From Mucilaginibacter_A sp041088075 (GTDB taxonomy: Bacteria > Bacteroidota > Bacteroidia > Sphingobacteriales > Sphingobacteriaceae): a stretch of DNA of 64,000 nucleotides. The DNA is taken from assembly GCF_041088075.1 (NCBI RefSeq), contig NZ_JBGCVY010000066.1, positions 50,664 through 114,663 on the forward strand, written 5' to 3'. Position numbers and translations under genes: made by a program. Positions within the stretch are counted from its first letter, which is position 1, and every line of letters begins with the position of its first letter. Of this stretch, positions 17,008 through 25,838 are shown piece by piece. The notes below the pieces were generated by a model. That model searched no databases and had not been told where the DNA came from. It saw only the letters and a list, made by a program, of their open reading frames with translations.

Positions 17008-18585
17008 TTATTGGCTTGCAGCTTTATCGCTTTTGGCATCCACCACCGGCCGTTTATCGCGGTTCGCCAAATCCCAACCGGTATAAAAAACCAACTGCGC
17101 GCGTTTCACCAGCATCGGGAAATTGATTTTGCTCACCTCATCACCTTGCCGGTGATAATCCTGATGTTCGCCGTCAAAATAAAAAATAATCGGAACGCCG
17201 TGTTTGGCGAAATTGTAATGATCGGAACGGTAATAAAAACGGTTCGGATCGTTCGGGTCATCGTATTTATAATCCAGATCCAGCTTGGTAAATTTGTTGT
17301 TTGCTTCCTCGTTGATCTTGTGCAATTCGGTGCTCAACATGGCTGAGCCAATCACATAAACATAATTGGAAGAATCAGTTTTGCCCTGATAATCGTAACC
17401 GGTGCGGCCAATCATATCAATATTCAAATCGGTAATGGTTTGGCTAAGCGGAAAAACCGGATGATCGGTGTAATATTCTGACCCTAACAAACCTTTTTCT
17501 TCGCCCACATTTCCCAGAAACAAAATGCTGCGGCGGGCAGGATGGCCATCTTTTTTTGCCTGGGTAAACGCACGTGCAATTTCCAAAATCCCGGTTGTGC
17601 CGGAACCATCGTCATCCGCGCCGTTATTTACTTTATCTGTTCCGGTTGTGGTTAAGCCAATATGATCGTAATGAGCCGAGAAAACCAGGATTTCATCTTT
17701 CAGTTTGGGGTCTGATCCCGGCAAAAAGCCAAGCACATCAACTGCTTTTGCGGGTTTGGTTTCGGTGTGATAAGCAATCGTAAAATCAGATTTTATGGAT
17801 TTCGCCGGAACGTTTCCTGCTGCCGATGCTGTTTTTATCGCATTAAAATCTTGTCCGGTTGGTTTTACAAGCGCATCTGCAACGGCTAAATCAATGTTGA
17901 TTACCGGAGCATTTTGCGATGCAGCAGCTGGAGTTTCTTTTTTAAGTGATAAATTGCTACCAGTATAGCTCGAACCAAAACGTTTCAGCACCTCTGCAAT
18001 TCCGGCATTGGCTGCTAAAATAACTGCCGGATGTTTGCTTTGTATCGCTTTTATAATTAAAGTTCGCGAGGCACTCATCCGGTAACTGGTATTTGCGGTT
18101 GCGCCGGTTGCCGGTTTATCTTCGTTAATCCAAAGCAAAACTTTACCTGTTAAATCCGTTGTCCCGATTTCTTCCGCCGTACCGTAACCGATAAAAATAA
18201 CTTCGGTAGCGTGTGTATTGGTATTGCCGAAAGTACCGCGCATTAAAAGATCTTTTCCATTCTCAAACGATTGATTGTTAACGTTGAAAGCCGTTACTTT
18301 TAAAGTGTTTTCTTCTAACGGAACATCCAGAAAATAAGAGCCGTTAACCGGAGCTTGCAAGCCCATCTTTTTAAATTCTCCGGCGATGTAATTGGCTGCT
18401 TTTTCTGCGCCGGGTTTTCCGGTTTCGCGCCCTTCAAAAGCATCCGAAGCGATGATATTTAAATGCCTTTTTGCATCATCCACTGAAATGTACGAAGCAT
18501 ATTTCCGCTCTAAAGCATCTGTTTTTTGTGCCTGAGCATAATTAAAAAAGGCAGCAGGCAGTAAGCAGAAGAGTAGTTTTTTCAT
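17008..18585 (-). CDS. Secreted M28-family zinc aminopeptidase
   Basis: 525 residues. The start at 18585 (MKKLLFCLLPAAFFNYAQAQ) gives a signal peptide ending before QKTD. A PA-like insert (about 130-250) lies before the peptidase domain. Zinc ligands and catalytic residues are readable: FSAHYDHIG (His/Asp), NNGADDDGSG (bridging Asp), GEEKGLLGSEYY (Glu-Glu pair), NIDMIGR (Asp) and the final His in YHRQGDEVSKIN. It probably removes N-terminal residues from peptides in the periplasm or outside. It is 17 bp downstream of rpiB on the same strand, possibly cotranscribed. Confidence 0.92.
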   Translation of the reverse strand: MKKLLFCLLPAAFFNYAQAQKTDALERKYASYISVDDAKRHLNIIASDAFEGRETGKPGAEKAANYIAGEFKKMGLQAPVNGSYFLDVPLEENTLKVTAFNVNNQSFENGKDLLMRGTFGNTNTHATEVIFIGYGTAEEIGTTDLTGKVLLWINEDKPATGATANTSYRMSASRTLIIKAIQSKHPAVILAANAGIAEVLKRFGSSYTGSNLSLKKETPAAASQNAPVINIDLAVADALVKPTGQDFNAIKTASAAGNVPAKSIKSDFTIAYHTETKPAKAVDVLGFLPGSDPKLKDEILVFSAHYDHIGLTTTGTDKVNNGADDDGSGTTGILEIARAFTQAKKDGHPARRSILFLGNVGEEKGLLGSEYYTDHPVFPLSQTITDLNIDMIGRTGYDYQGKTDSSNYVYVIGSAMLSTELHKINEEANNKFTKLDLDYKYDDPNDPNRFYYRSDHYNFAKHGVPIIFYFDGEHQDYHRQGDEVSKINFPMLVKRAQLVFYTGWDLANRDKRPVVDAKSDKAASQ

Positions 18586-18602
18586 GGTCAATGTTTTTGG
18601 TT

Positions 18603-19025
18603 TTAGCAGGAAATCTTGTTTACACGGTTGGCGTGGCGGCCGCCTTCAAACTCAGTTGCTAAAAATGTTTGGGTGATGGCCAATGCTTCTTTTACCGATA
18701 TAAATCTGGCGGGAAGGCAAAGGATGTTGGCGTTGTTGTGTTTGCGCGCCAGGCTGGCCAACTCCGTGTTCCAGCAAATGGCGGCACGGATTCCCTGGTG
18801 TTTATTGGCTGTGATCGCGATGCCGTTTCCGCTGCCGCAAATTAAAATACCGAGATCAAATTCTTGATTTTCAACAGCAAAAGCAACCGGATGGGCAAAA
18901 TCAGGATAATCCACAGACTCGGCAGAATAGGTGCCAAAATCTTTTAGTTGATGTTCTGTTAAAGATGCGCTTAACGTTTCTTTCAAATCAAACCCGGCAT
19001 GGTCTGCGCCGATTGCTATTTTCAT
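18603..19025 (-). CDS. rpiB: Ribose-5-phosphate isomerase B
   Basis: 140 residues of the RpiB/LacAB family, interconverting ribose 5-phosphate and ribulose 5-phosphate in the pentose phosphate pathway. Visible: MKIAIGADHAGFDLKE start, DFGTYSAESVDYPDFAH, GILICGSGNGIAITANKHQGIRAA (catalytic Cys in CGSG) and the NILCLPARFISVKEAL end. The end of the gene contains an iterated motif copy (18683-18707, encoding ISVKEALA), and another (19017-19041) spans the start codon itself. Confidence 0.95.
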   Translation of the reverse strand: MKIAIGADHAGFDLKETLSASLTEHQLKDFGTYSAESVDYPDFAHPVAFAVENQEFDLGILICGSGNGIAITANKHQGIRAAICWNTELASLARKHNNANILCLPARFISVKEALAITQTFLATEFEGGRHANRVNKISC

Positions 19026-19067
19026 GGCATAAAAGAAGTATGTTTAAAAAATCAGTTTAATTTTAGT

Positions 19068-19223
19068 GCCTGTTTAAATTTATGCAAAAAATATTGATGC
19101 TTCTTTTATGCCTATAAATTTGGTATGCCCGGAAATTTCATGGATACAAAACCCACAAAAAGACAATGATTTTTAGGTGGTAAAAGAAGCATGGCAAATA
19201 AGTTTAACAAAATTTAAACAGGC
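19068..19223. repeat. Palindromic intergenic element (copy 6)
   Basis: Terminal repeats GCCTGTTTAAATTT (19068-19081) and AAATTTAAACAGGC (19210-19223) are perfect complements. The inner motif pair is at 19097-19123 and 19168-19192. The spacer, with CATGGATACAAAACCCAC, resembles that of the copy near 52.8 kb (TTGGATACAATAAG), so these two form a subfamily. It lies between tatC (upstream) and rpiB on the same strand and may end or attenuate transcription. Confidence 0.88.
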
Positions 19224-19231
19224 TTTTAAAA

Positions 19232-20104
19232 TTACGAGGCCATTAATTGATCGTGTTTTTTATTACGGCTACGCTCAACACCTGCAGCAACAAAAATACT
19301 GGCTTCATACAATATAAACAGCGGGATACTAACTATAGTCATGGTTAACATATCCGGGGTTGGTGTTACAACAGCAGCAATAATCAAGATAATTACGATG
19401 GCGTAACGACGGCTTTCGCGCATAAACTTTGGCGTCATGATGCCTACGGTTGCCAATACATAAATCAACATCGGCAGTTCAAAAACCAACCCGGAGGCAA
19501 TAGTTAAGGTAGCTACTGATGATATATAAGAATCTATATCGAACAGATTTTGTATGCGTGAACTTACCGTATAAGTGGCAAGGAAGTGTAACGACATCGG
19601 TGTGATTACATAATAGCCAAACAGTACGCCTATAAAAAACAGGATACTGGTGTAAAAAACAAAGCCACCGGCGGCCTTACGTTCTTTTTCAAGTAAAGCG
19701 GGCTTAATAAAACGCCAAATCTCCCATAGCAGGTAGGGTACGCCCAGTGTCAAACCTATCATTAACGAAGAGTTTATCTGTAGTGTGAACTGGCCTGCCA
19801 TTTCTGTATTGATCAGGCTGATATTGAACTTACTAAAGCAAAAATTACGGCCTAACGCATTCCCTACATTACACATGGTACGATAGGTCCAAAAATCCTC
19901 GTTACTCGGCCCCATAATGATGTTAGCGAATATCCAGTCATAATAGGCGAAGACGAAACCAGTAATTACGATAATTGCGATGGCTGACCTAACCAAATGC
20001 CCTCTTAAGGCATCCAAATGATCAAAAAAAGACATTTCTGATTCCAGGTTGGTGCCTTTATTTTTTAAGGCTTTAAACAGTTTATTATCTTTAAGATCGC
20101 TCAT
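19232..20104 (-). CDS. tatC: Sec-independent protein translocase TatC
   Basis: 290 residues, six transmembrane helices. The family's N-terminal region is clear: MSFFDHLDALRGHLVRSAIA (contacting twin-arginine signals), then a periplasmic insert, then GLTLGVPYLLWEIWRFIKPALLEKERKAA, the central conserved cytoplasmic loop. It is the core of the Tat pathway that exports folded proteins. TatA/B are not in this window. The insert between helices 1 and 2, with FWTYRTMCNVGNALGR, is longer than in E. coli, as usual for Bacteroidota. Confidence 0.96.
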   Translation of the reverse strand: MSDLKDNKLFKALKNKGTNLESEMSFFDHLDALRGHLVRSAIAIIVITGFVFAYYDWIFANIIMGPSNEDFWTYRTMCNVGNALGRNFCFSKFNISLINTEMAGQFTLQINSSLMIGLTLGVPYLLWEIWRFIKPALLEKERKAAGGFVFYTSILFFIGVLFGYYVITPMSLHFLATYTVSSRIQNLFDIDSYISSVATLTIASGLVFELPMLIYVLATVGIMTPKFMRESRRYAIVIILIIAAVVTPTPDMLTMTIVSIPLFILYEASIFVAAGVERSRNKKHDQLMAS

Positions 20105-20178
20105 AATGCAGTAGAAACAAAAATACCATTCTGTGGAGATTTAGAATGGTACTTACGTTTAAATTTATAATCGGTTTT

Positions 20179-21522
20179 TTAGTCTTCGGTGTATTCAAAA
20201 GTTTCCATAAACTTGGTGGTGAAGTTACCAGCGCGGAAGTTAGGGTCTTGTAACAATTTCATGTGGAAAGGGATCGTGGTTTTAACGCCTTCGATCACAA
20301 ATTCGCTCAATGCGCGCGCCATCGTATTTAATGCTTCTTCGCGGGTTTGAGCCGTGCAAATCAATTTTGCAATCATCGAATCGTAGTTTGGCGGGATAAC
20401 GTAGCCGGAATAAACGTGCGTATCTACCCGGACACCGTGGCCGCCAGGCGAATGGAAATTGGTGATTTTTCCGGGAGAAGGACGGAAGTTGTTGAACGGG
20501 TCTTCCGCATTGATCCGGCATTCAATGGCGTGCATCGTTGGCTCGTAGTTTTTACCGGAAATCGGAATGCCTGCCGCTACTTTTATCTGCTCTTTGATCA
20601 GGTCGAAATTGATCACTTCTTCGGTAACCGGATGCTCCACCTGGATCCGCGTGTTCATCTCCATAAAATAGAAATCATGGTTTTTATCAACCAAAAACTC
20701 GATCGTTCCTGCGCCTTCATATTTTACAGATTTTGCACCTTTGATGGCCGCTTCGCCCATTTTGCGGCGCAATTTTTCGGTCATAAACGGCGAAGGCGAT
20801 TCTTCTACTAATTTTTGATGACGGCGCTGGATCGAGCAATCGCGTTCGGACAAATGGCAAACTTTGCCAAACTGGTCGCCAATTACCTGTATTTCGATGT
20901 GGCGCGGATCTTCCACATATTTTTCGAGGTAGATGCCATCGTTGCCAAATGCTGCACCAGCTTCGGCACGGGCAGAATCCCAGGCAGCTTCAAAAGCCTC
21001 ATCTTTCCAAACAATACGCATCCCGCGGCCACCGCCACCGGCAGTTGCTTTCAAGATGATGGGATAACCAATTTTGTTGGCCACCTGGATGCCTTGTTTT
21101 ACATCCGTTAACAAACCTTCGGAACCCGGAATAGTAGGCACGCCCGCTTTTTTCATGGTGTCTTTGGCCGATGACTTATCGCCCATGGCATTAATCTGAT
21201 CGGCTGTGGCACCAATAAATTTAATTCCGTATTCAGCACAAATCGCAGAAAACTTGGCATTTTCCGATAAAAAACCGTAGCCGGGATGGATGGCATCGGC
21301 GTTAGTCAATTCGGCAGCGGAAATGATATTCGGAATATTAAGGTAAGAATCTCTGCTCGGCGGCGGGCCGATGCAAACCGCTTCATCCGCAAAACGGACG
21401 TGCAAGCTATCGCGGTCGGCAGTAGAATAAACGGCTACTGTTTTTATGCCCATTTCTTTACACGTGCGGATAATGCGCAATGCAATTTCGCCACGGTTGG
21501 CAATCAATATTTTTTTGAACAT
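20179..21522 (-). CDS. accC: Biotin carboxylase subunit of acetyl-CoA carboxylase
   Basis: 447 residues. It carboxylates biotin on AccB using ATP and bicarbonate, the first step of fatty-acid synthesis. Conserved pieces: MFKKILIANRGEIALRIIRT, KATAGGGGRGMRIV (ATP-grasp glycine loop, about 158-172), SERDCSIQRRHQKLVEE, MEMNTRIQVEHPVTEEV (metal and bicarbonate site) and the CRINAEDP lid. In most Bacteroidota accC directly follows accB; here an O-methyltransferase gene and a cluster of three motif copies separate them. Confidence 0.97.
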   Translation of the reverse strand: MFKKILIANRGEIALRIIRTCKEMGIKTVAVYSTADRDSLHVRFADEAVCIGPPPSRDSYLNIPNIISAAELTNADAIHPGYGFLSENAKFSAICAEYGIKFIGATADQINAMGDKSSAKDTMKKAGVPTIPGSEGLLTDVKQGIQVANKIGYPIILKATAGGGGRGMRIVWKDEAFEAAWDSARAEAGAAFGNDGIYLEKYVEDPRHIEIQVIGDQFGKVCHLSERDCSIQRRHQKLVEESPSPFMTEKLRRKMGEAAIKGAKSVKYEGAGTIEFLVDKNHDFYFMEMNTRIQVEHPVTEEVINFDLIKEQIKVAAGIPISGKNYEPTMHAIECRINAEDPFNNFRPSPGKITNFHSPGGHGVRVDTHVYSGYVIPPNYDSMIAKLICTAQTREEALNTMARALSEFVIEGVKTTIPFHMKLLQDPNFRAGNFTTKFMETFEYTED

Positions 21523-21562
21523 TACTATGAATGTATTTAATTTATATCTAAGGAATTTGTCG

Positions 21563-21656
21563 TACTTCTTTTATGGCTTTAATTTTCAATTTTGGTTTTT
21601 ATACCGATAAAAGAAGCATATAAATTTTATTGTTTTTTATGTGGTAAAAGAAGCAT
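21563..21656. repeat. Cluster of three iterated motif copies upstream of accC
   Basis: One variant forward copy (21563-21587, ACTTCTTTTATGG) and two full reverse copies in tandem (21595-21619, TACCGATAAAAGAAGCAT; 21632-21656, GTGGTAAAAGAAGCAT) lie in the 167-bp gap between the O-methyltransferase stop and accC. It lacks the terminal repeats of the palindromic elements. Confidence 0.8.
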
Positions 21657-21689
21657 AGGCATGGAATAAAATTAAAGAACTCTAAGCAT

Positions 21690-22280
21690 TTATTTACGTC
21701 TGCAAATAAACTCTCCATTGCCAATTGGTATTGTTAAACAATCAAACCTTTCATCTTTTGAAGCACTTTCTACCATCGGTTTTATACCTTCATATTGGTC
21801 GGTTGCATTGTCAGCTACTATTAATCCGTTTTTGACAATTTTAGATGCAATCAACTTAAAACAAGGCTCATAGATTTCTTTTTCAGCATCTAAAAAGCAA
21901 AAAGCAATTTTTTCTAATTGCTCAGCTTGTTGAAGAAAATCGCCTTGTATTAATTCGACATAATCTTCAAGTTGAGCAATTTTAAAAGTTTCTAAAGCTA
22001 AAGCAGCTTTTTCTGCTGAAATTTCATAGGTCTTTACTTTTCTGCCAATTTCTTTAGCTGCAAAAGCAAGCCATAAAGTAGAATAACCAGCACTGGTTCC
22101 AATTTCAATAATATCGCCTTCAGGAATGTTGACTAACATAATAGATAAAAATTTACCTGTGTCTTCGGTTATTTGTCTTAACCTTTTATCCCTGGTAGTT
22201 CCATCCGTACGGTCTTTTCGGTCGATAATCTCTAAATAATCCATTCTTTTTTTAAGTTCTATAGGAATTTCAGAAAACAT
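21690..22280 (-). CDS. SAM-dependent O-methyltransferase (family 3-like), AT-rich insert
   Basis: 196 residues with a class I methyltransferase fold: motif I IIEIGTSAGYSTLWLAFAA (about 60-78), acidic YEIS after strand 2, and a motif FCFLDAEKEIYEPCF (metal/strand 4) typical of caffeoyl-CoA/catechol-like O-methyltransferases. The substrate cannot be told. It splits the usual accB-accC gene pair and is clearly more AT-rich than both, which suggests later insertion. It has 120 bp upstream, room for its own promoter. Confidence 0.8.
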   Translation of the reverse strand: MFSEIPIELKKRMDYLEIIDRKDRTDGTTRDKRLRQITEDTGKFLSIMLVNIPEGDIIEIGTSAGYSTLWLAFAAKEIGRKVKTYEISAEKAALALETFKIAQLEDYVELIQGDFLQQAEQLEKIAFCFLDAEKEIYEPCFKLIASKIVKNGLIVADNATDQYEGIKPMVESASKDERFDCLTIPIGNGEFICRRK

Positions 22281-22366
22281 AACGTCAGACTTTCTACTAT
22301 AAAATTATTATTGAACAAATTGAACAAGCTATAAATATCTTTTGAAAAATTAGCGGCTGCAGCAAC

Positions 22367-22391
22367 AAATTTATACCGATAAAAACAGTAT
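22367..22391. repeat. Variant motif copy (ACAGTAT form) between accB and the methyltransferase
   Basis: AATTTATACCGA then TAAAAACAGTAT: the left half and spacing match the iterated motif, while the right end is ACAGTAT instead of GAAGCAT. Other copies of this variant are at 33063, 36642, 41430, 45838 and 61459. Confidence 0.6.
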
Positions 22392-22400
22392 GTAACGTTT

Positions 22401-22868
22401 TTAAGCCGGATCAACCAGGAACAATGGCTGATCGTATTCTACAGGTGAAGCGTTTTCAACCAAAATTTTAACGATACGGCCCGAAACTTCGGATTCGATT
22501 TCATTAAACAGTTTCATCGCTTCGATAATACACAACACATCGCCCGTTTTAATTTCATCGCCCACGTTTACAAACAATGGTTTTTCGGGAGATGAAGAGC
22601 GGTAAAAAGTACCGATCATGGGCGATTTGATGGTGATGTATTTGGAAGTATCTTCTGCCACAGGTGTTGTAACAACCGGCGTAGTTACGGTAATGCTTGG
22701 CGTGGCAACGGTTTCTGCCGCAGCAGCCGGAATCGTGGTGGTAACAACAGCAGTTTGCGGCTGGTTGGTTTTGATGGTGATTTTGAAGTCTTGCTGTTCG
22801 ATAGAAACCTCGTTAACTCCTGATTTTGAAACGAATCGGATTAAATCCTGAATCTGTTTAATATCCAT
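22401..22868 (-). CDS. accB: Biotin carboxyl carrier protein of acetyl-CoA carboxylase
   Basis: 155 residues. The C-terminal biotinyl domain holds the biotinylation lysine in IIEAMKLFNEIESE (about residue 121) and the preceding SPMIGTFYRSSSPEKP. An N-terminal helix (MDIKQIQDLIRFVSKSG) and a flexible Ala/Thr/Pro/Val linker (about 40-75) complete the usual layout. It carries CO2 between biotin carboxylase and the transferase. It is downstream of fabH on the same strand, 80 bp apart. Confidence 0.97.
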   Translation of the reverse strand: MDIKQIQDLIRFVSKSGVNEVSIEQQDFKITIKTNQPQTAVVTTTIPAAAAETVATPSITVTTPVVTTPVAEDTSKYITIKSPMIGTFYRSSSPEKPLFVNVGDEIKTGDVLCIIEAMKLFNEIESEVSGRIVKILVENASPVEYDQPLFLVDPA

Positions 22869-22948
22869 GCTGGTTGTTTCGTTTAAATTAGTTTGATTTT
22901 TGTTTGGCAGGCTAATTTATCATTAATTAACAAAAAAGAAGGCCAAAA

Positions 22949-23938
22949 TTAGTATGCCCATTTTAAGTAAGCTGCGCCCCAGGTAAAACCACCGCCAAAA
23001 GCCGCCAACACCAGGTTATCGCCTTTTTTTAATTTGCTTTCCCACTCCCACAAACACAACGGAATGGTGCCGTTGGTGGTATTGCCGTAACGTTCAATGT
23101 TCACCATTACCTTTTCCGGGCCTACGCCCATCCGGTTGGCAGTTGCATCAATAATACGTTTATTGGCCTGGTGCGGGACGAGCCAATCTACCGTTTCCGA
23201 AGTAAGGTTGTTGCGATCCATAATTTCGGCAGCAGCTTCGGCCATATTGGTTACGGCAAACTTAAACACCGCTTTTCCTTCCTGATAAACGTAATGCTGG
23301 CGGGCATCAATGGTTTCGTGGCTGGTTGGTTTTACCGATCCGCCAGCTTTTTGATGCAAGTGGACGATACCGGCACCATCACTGCGGAGGTTTGCATCTA
23401 TCAAGCCAAAACCTTCGTGGTTGGGTTCCAACAAAACAGCACCACAGCCATCACCAAAAATAATGCAGGTTGCCCTGTCCTGGTAATCTACAATGGACGA
23501 CATTTTGTCTCCGGCCACCACCAAAACTTTTTTGTGCATTCCGGTTTCGATAAACTGTGCGCCAACCGTTAAGCCATATAAAAAGCCGGAACAAGCTGCC
23601 TGCAAATCAAATCCCCAAGCGTTATTGGCACCCACTTTTGCACTGATGATATTGGCCGTTGCCGGAAAAGGCATGTCAGAAGTAGTAGTGCAAAAGATCA
23701 GCAAGTCAATTTCCAGCGGACTGATTCCACGTTTTTCCAACAAGCCGTTTATCGCCGGAACGGCCAAGTCAGAAACGCCTAAGCCTTCGCCTTTTAAAAT
23801 CCTGCGTTCGCTGATGCCCGTTCTGCTTAAAATCCATTCGTTATTGGTATCAACCATGGTTTCCAGTTCGTGGTTGGTCAACACATAATCCGGCACGTAA
23901 CCATGAACAGCAGTAATTGCAGCGTAAATTTTATCCAT
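22949..23938 (-). CDS. fabH: Beta-ketoacyl-ACP synthase III
   Basis: 329 residues. It condenses acetyl-CoA with malonyl-ACP to start fatty-acid synthesis. The catalytic triad is visible: Cys in DLQAACSGFLYGL, His in WLVPHQANKRII, and Asn in RYGNTTNGTIPL. Length and the N-terminus (ITAVHGYVPDYVLTN) are typical. It is 8 bp after plsX in the standard Bacteroidota order yceD-rpmF-plsX-fabH. Confidence 0.96.
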   Translation of the reverse strand: MDKIYAAITAVHGYVPDYVLTNHELETMVDTNNEWILSRTGISERRILKGEGLGVSDLAVPAINGLLEKRGISPLEIDLLIFCTTTSDMPFPATANIISAKVGANNAWGFDLQAACSGFLYGLTVGAQFIETGMHKKVLVVAGDKMSSIVDYQDRATCIIFGDGCGAVLLEPNHEGFGLIDANLRSDGAGIVHLHQKAGGSVKPTSHETIDARQHYVYQEGKAVFKFAVTNMAEAAAEIMDRNNLTSETVDWLVPHQANKRIIDATANRMGVGPEKVMVNIERYGNTTNGTIPLCLWEWESKLKKGDNLVLAAFGGGFTWGAAYLKWAY

Positions 23939-23946
23939 GTTGGTAT

Positions 23947-24885
23947 TTAGAGGAAAGCTTGTTTGATTTTTTCAATCAGACCTGATTCAACCGTATTTCT
24001 GGAAAGCAGAATCATACTTTTAATGGCTTCCGGGTTGGAGATGCCATGACCAATGATCACAGGCGCGTTAACGCCCAGAATCGGGCTTCCGCCGTATTGT
24101 TCGTAATTAAAACGGTCGAAAAACTCGTTACGCATCCCTTTTTGTAAAGTGATTTCGTAAAAGTTTTCGGCCAGCTTTAAAACAACATTTCCGGTAAAGC
24201 CATCGCAAACAAATACATCGGCCTGATCGGTAAACAGATCGCGGCCTTCTACATTGCCTACAAAATTAAATTGTTTGTTTTCGGCCATCAAAGGATAAGT
24301 GGCCTGGCAAAGCAGGTTGCCTTTTTCTTTTTCTTCACCAATATTGATCAAACCCACTTTAGGTAGATGGATATGGTATAAAGATTCGGCCATTAAACTG
24401 CCCAAAATGCCAAACTGCACCAGCATGTCTGGCTTACAATCTGCATTGGCACCAACATCTAAGATAATGCCGCAGCCACCAATAAGTTTTGGGACGATGC
24501 CTGCAATAGCCGGACGGATAACGCCCGGAATGGCTTTTACGCTAAACATCGCGCCAACCATCATTGCGCCGGTGTTGCCAGCCGAAGCAAAAGAATCAAT
24601 TTTACCTTCTTTCAAAAGCTTAAAACCGATACCAATGCTCGATTGCGGTTTTTGGGCGATGGCTTTTGTTGGGTGTTCGGCCATACCGATTACCTCGGTT
24701 GTATGAACGTATTCAAAACAACCGGCATCAAAATTATTGTCGGCAATAATTTTTAGGGCAACTTCCTGATCGCCAATTAAAACTAATTTCTGATCAGGCG
24801 ATAAAACCTGGTAACATTCAATTGCGCCTAAAACTGCTGCTTCAGGCGCAAAATCGCCACCCATAATATCCAAGCCAATCTTCAT
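23947..24885 (-). CDS. plsX: Phosphate acyltransferase PlsX
   Basis: 312 residues. It makes acyl-phosphate from acyl-ACP for phospholipid synthesis. Family signatures: MKIGLDIMGGDFAPEAAVLGA start, MAEHPTKAIAQKPQSSI, SAGNTGAMMVGAMF, LDVGANADCKPDMLVQFG, VCDGFTGNVVLK and GINAP-like GVNAPVIIGHG. It sits between rpmF (13 bp) and fabH (8 bp), probably one transcript. Confidence 0.97.
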   Translation of the reverse strand: MKIGLDIMGGDFAPEAAVLGAIECYQVLSPDQKLVLIGDQEVALKIIADNNFDAGCFEYVHTTEVIGMAEHPTKAIAQKPQSSIGIGFKLLKEGKIDSFASAGNTGAMMVGAMFSVKAIPGVIRPAIAGIVPKLIGGCGIILDVGANADCKPDMLVQFGILGSLMAESLYHIHLPKVGLINIGEEKEKGNLLCQATYPLMAENKQFNFVGNVEGRDLFTDQADVFVCDGFTGNVVLKLAENFYEITLQKGMRNEFFDRFNYEQYGGSPILGVNAPVIIGHGISNPEAIKSMILLSRNTVESGLIEKIKQAFL

Positions 24886-24898
24886 TTCAGAAAATTAA

Positions 24899-25090
24899 CT
24901 AAGCTGCCGGTGTGCGTTCGATCAAAAGTTTACCGTTAAAGTAAACATTGCCGTCAACAGTATAAGCTCTGTGTGGCAAATGTACCGCGCCGGTAGTTTT
25001 GCAGGTAGTTAAAGTTGGGGCTTCCGCTTTGTAATGCGTGCGGCGTTTATCTCTTCTGGATTTGGATATTTTTCGTTTTGGATGTGGCAT
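24899..25090 (-). CDS. rpmF: 50S ribosomal protein L32
   Basis: 63 residues. The start MPHPKRKISKSRRDKRRTHYKA is diagnostic of L32. The usual zinc cysteines are replaced: TLTTCKTTGAVHLPHRAYTVDG keeps one Cys and a His, the C-minus form common in Bacteroidota. It lies 17 bp after yceD and 13 bp before plsX. Confidence 0.97.
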   Translation of the reverse strand: MPHPKRKISKSRRDKRRTHYKAEAPTLTTCKTTGAVHLPHRAYTVDGNVYFNGKLLIERTPAA

Positions 25091-25107
25091 TTCCTGTAGT
25101 ATTTAAT

Positions 25108-25659
25108 TTATTTTATGTTCTTTAACACGTTCCAGCGTGGGTCGGTGTCGGTATTTCCTTCTTCTTCGCTTCCCGATAATTGCTTCAACTTGTCCAGCAT
25201 TTCCTGATCGCAAAACGGCGTGTTCCCTTCATCGTTGCAAACACTGATCAGCGGCATGGCCAGGTTGATGTATTCGTAAATCAAACCGGACAGATCAATT
25301 TCGAAATCCTGGCGGTTCAAAACCATAATCTCGTCGTCTGCATCTCCCGGTTCTGCTTCGCCTGCAAACTTTACAATCTGCCGTTCCTGCACATTTACCG
25401 CTTCCGGAAATTGCGAAAGGCAACGATCGCACGAACGATCCACCATCCCGTTGATCTTAAAATCCAGGATCATCATCGTTTCCTGTTTTTCCAATTCAAC
25501 TTTGCAATCCAGTTTCCCTTTTTTTACCAGCGAATATTCAAACTCATCAAAAAAAGCATCCGTGATCTCAAAATCAAACCGGTGCTTTCCAAGTTTCAGT
25601 CCCTTAAACGGAATCGAGTATGTTTTCAGCGTTTTCAATGAGCGATAATTAGCCCGCAA
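25108..25659 (-). CDS. YceD family protein (DUF177)
   Basis: 183 residues. The C-terminal signature VDRSCDRCLSQFPEAV (C-x-x-C) and IDLSGLIYEYINLAMPL...CNDEG identify the YceD/DUF177 family; plant and bacterial members are linked to 23S rRNA accumulation. It is nearly always encoded just upstream of rpmF, as here. The start ATG at 25659 has an AT-rich leader with one motif copy at 25704-25727. Confidence 0.9.
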   Translation of the reverse strand: MRANYRSLKTLKTYSIPFKGLKLGKHRFDFEITDAFFDEFEYSLVKKGKLDCKVELEKQETMMILDFKINGMVDRSCDRCLSQFPEAVNVQERQIVKFAGEAEPGDADDEIMVLNRQDFEIDLSGLIYEYINLAMPLISVCNDEGNTPFCDQEMLDKLKQLSGSEEEGNTDTDPRWNVLKNIK

Positions 25660-25703
25660 ATTTAGGAAAAATTACACAATCAAAAATAGTTTTTTTAATA
25701 ATG

Positions 25704-25727
25704 AAATTAGTGCTGTAAAAGAAGCAT
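25704..25727. repeat. Solitary iterated motif upstream of yceD
   Basis: AAATTAGTGC then TGTAAAAGAAGCAT, about 45 bp upstream of the yceD start and 112 bp from the pdxA stop. No inverted partner nearby. Confidence 0.75.
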
Positions 25728-25838
25728 CAGATTTAATAGTTCCGGGGATAAATTCAAACCTTTAGCTTCAAAAATAATTGTCTTGAAGTTCCTAACAGGA
25801 AAATAAATGTTTCCTAGTTTTCCTAATGGAAAACTTTT

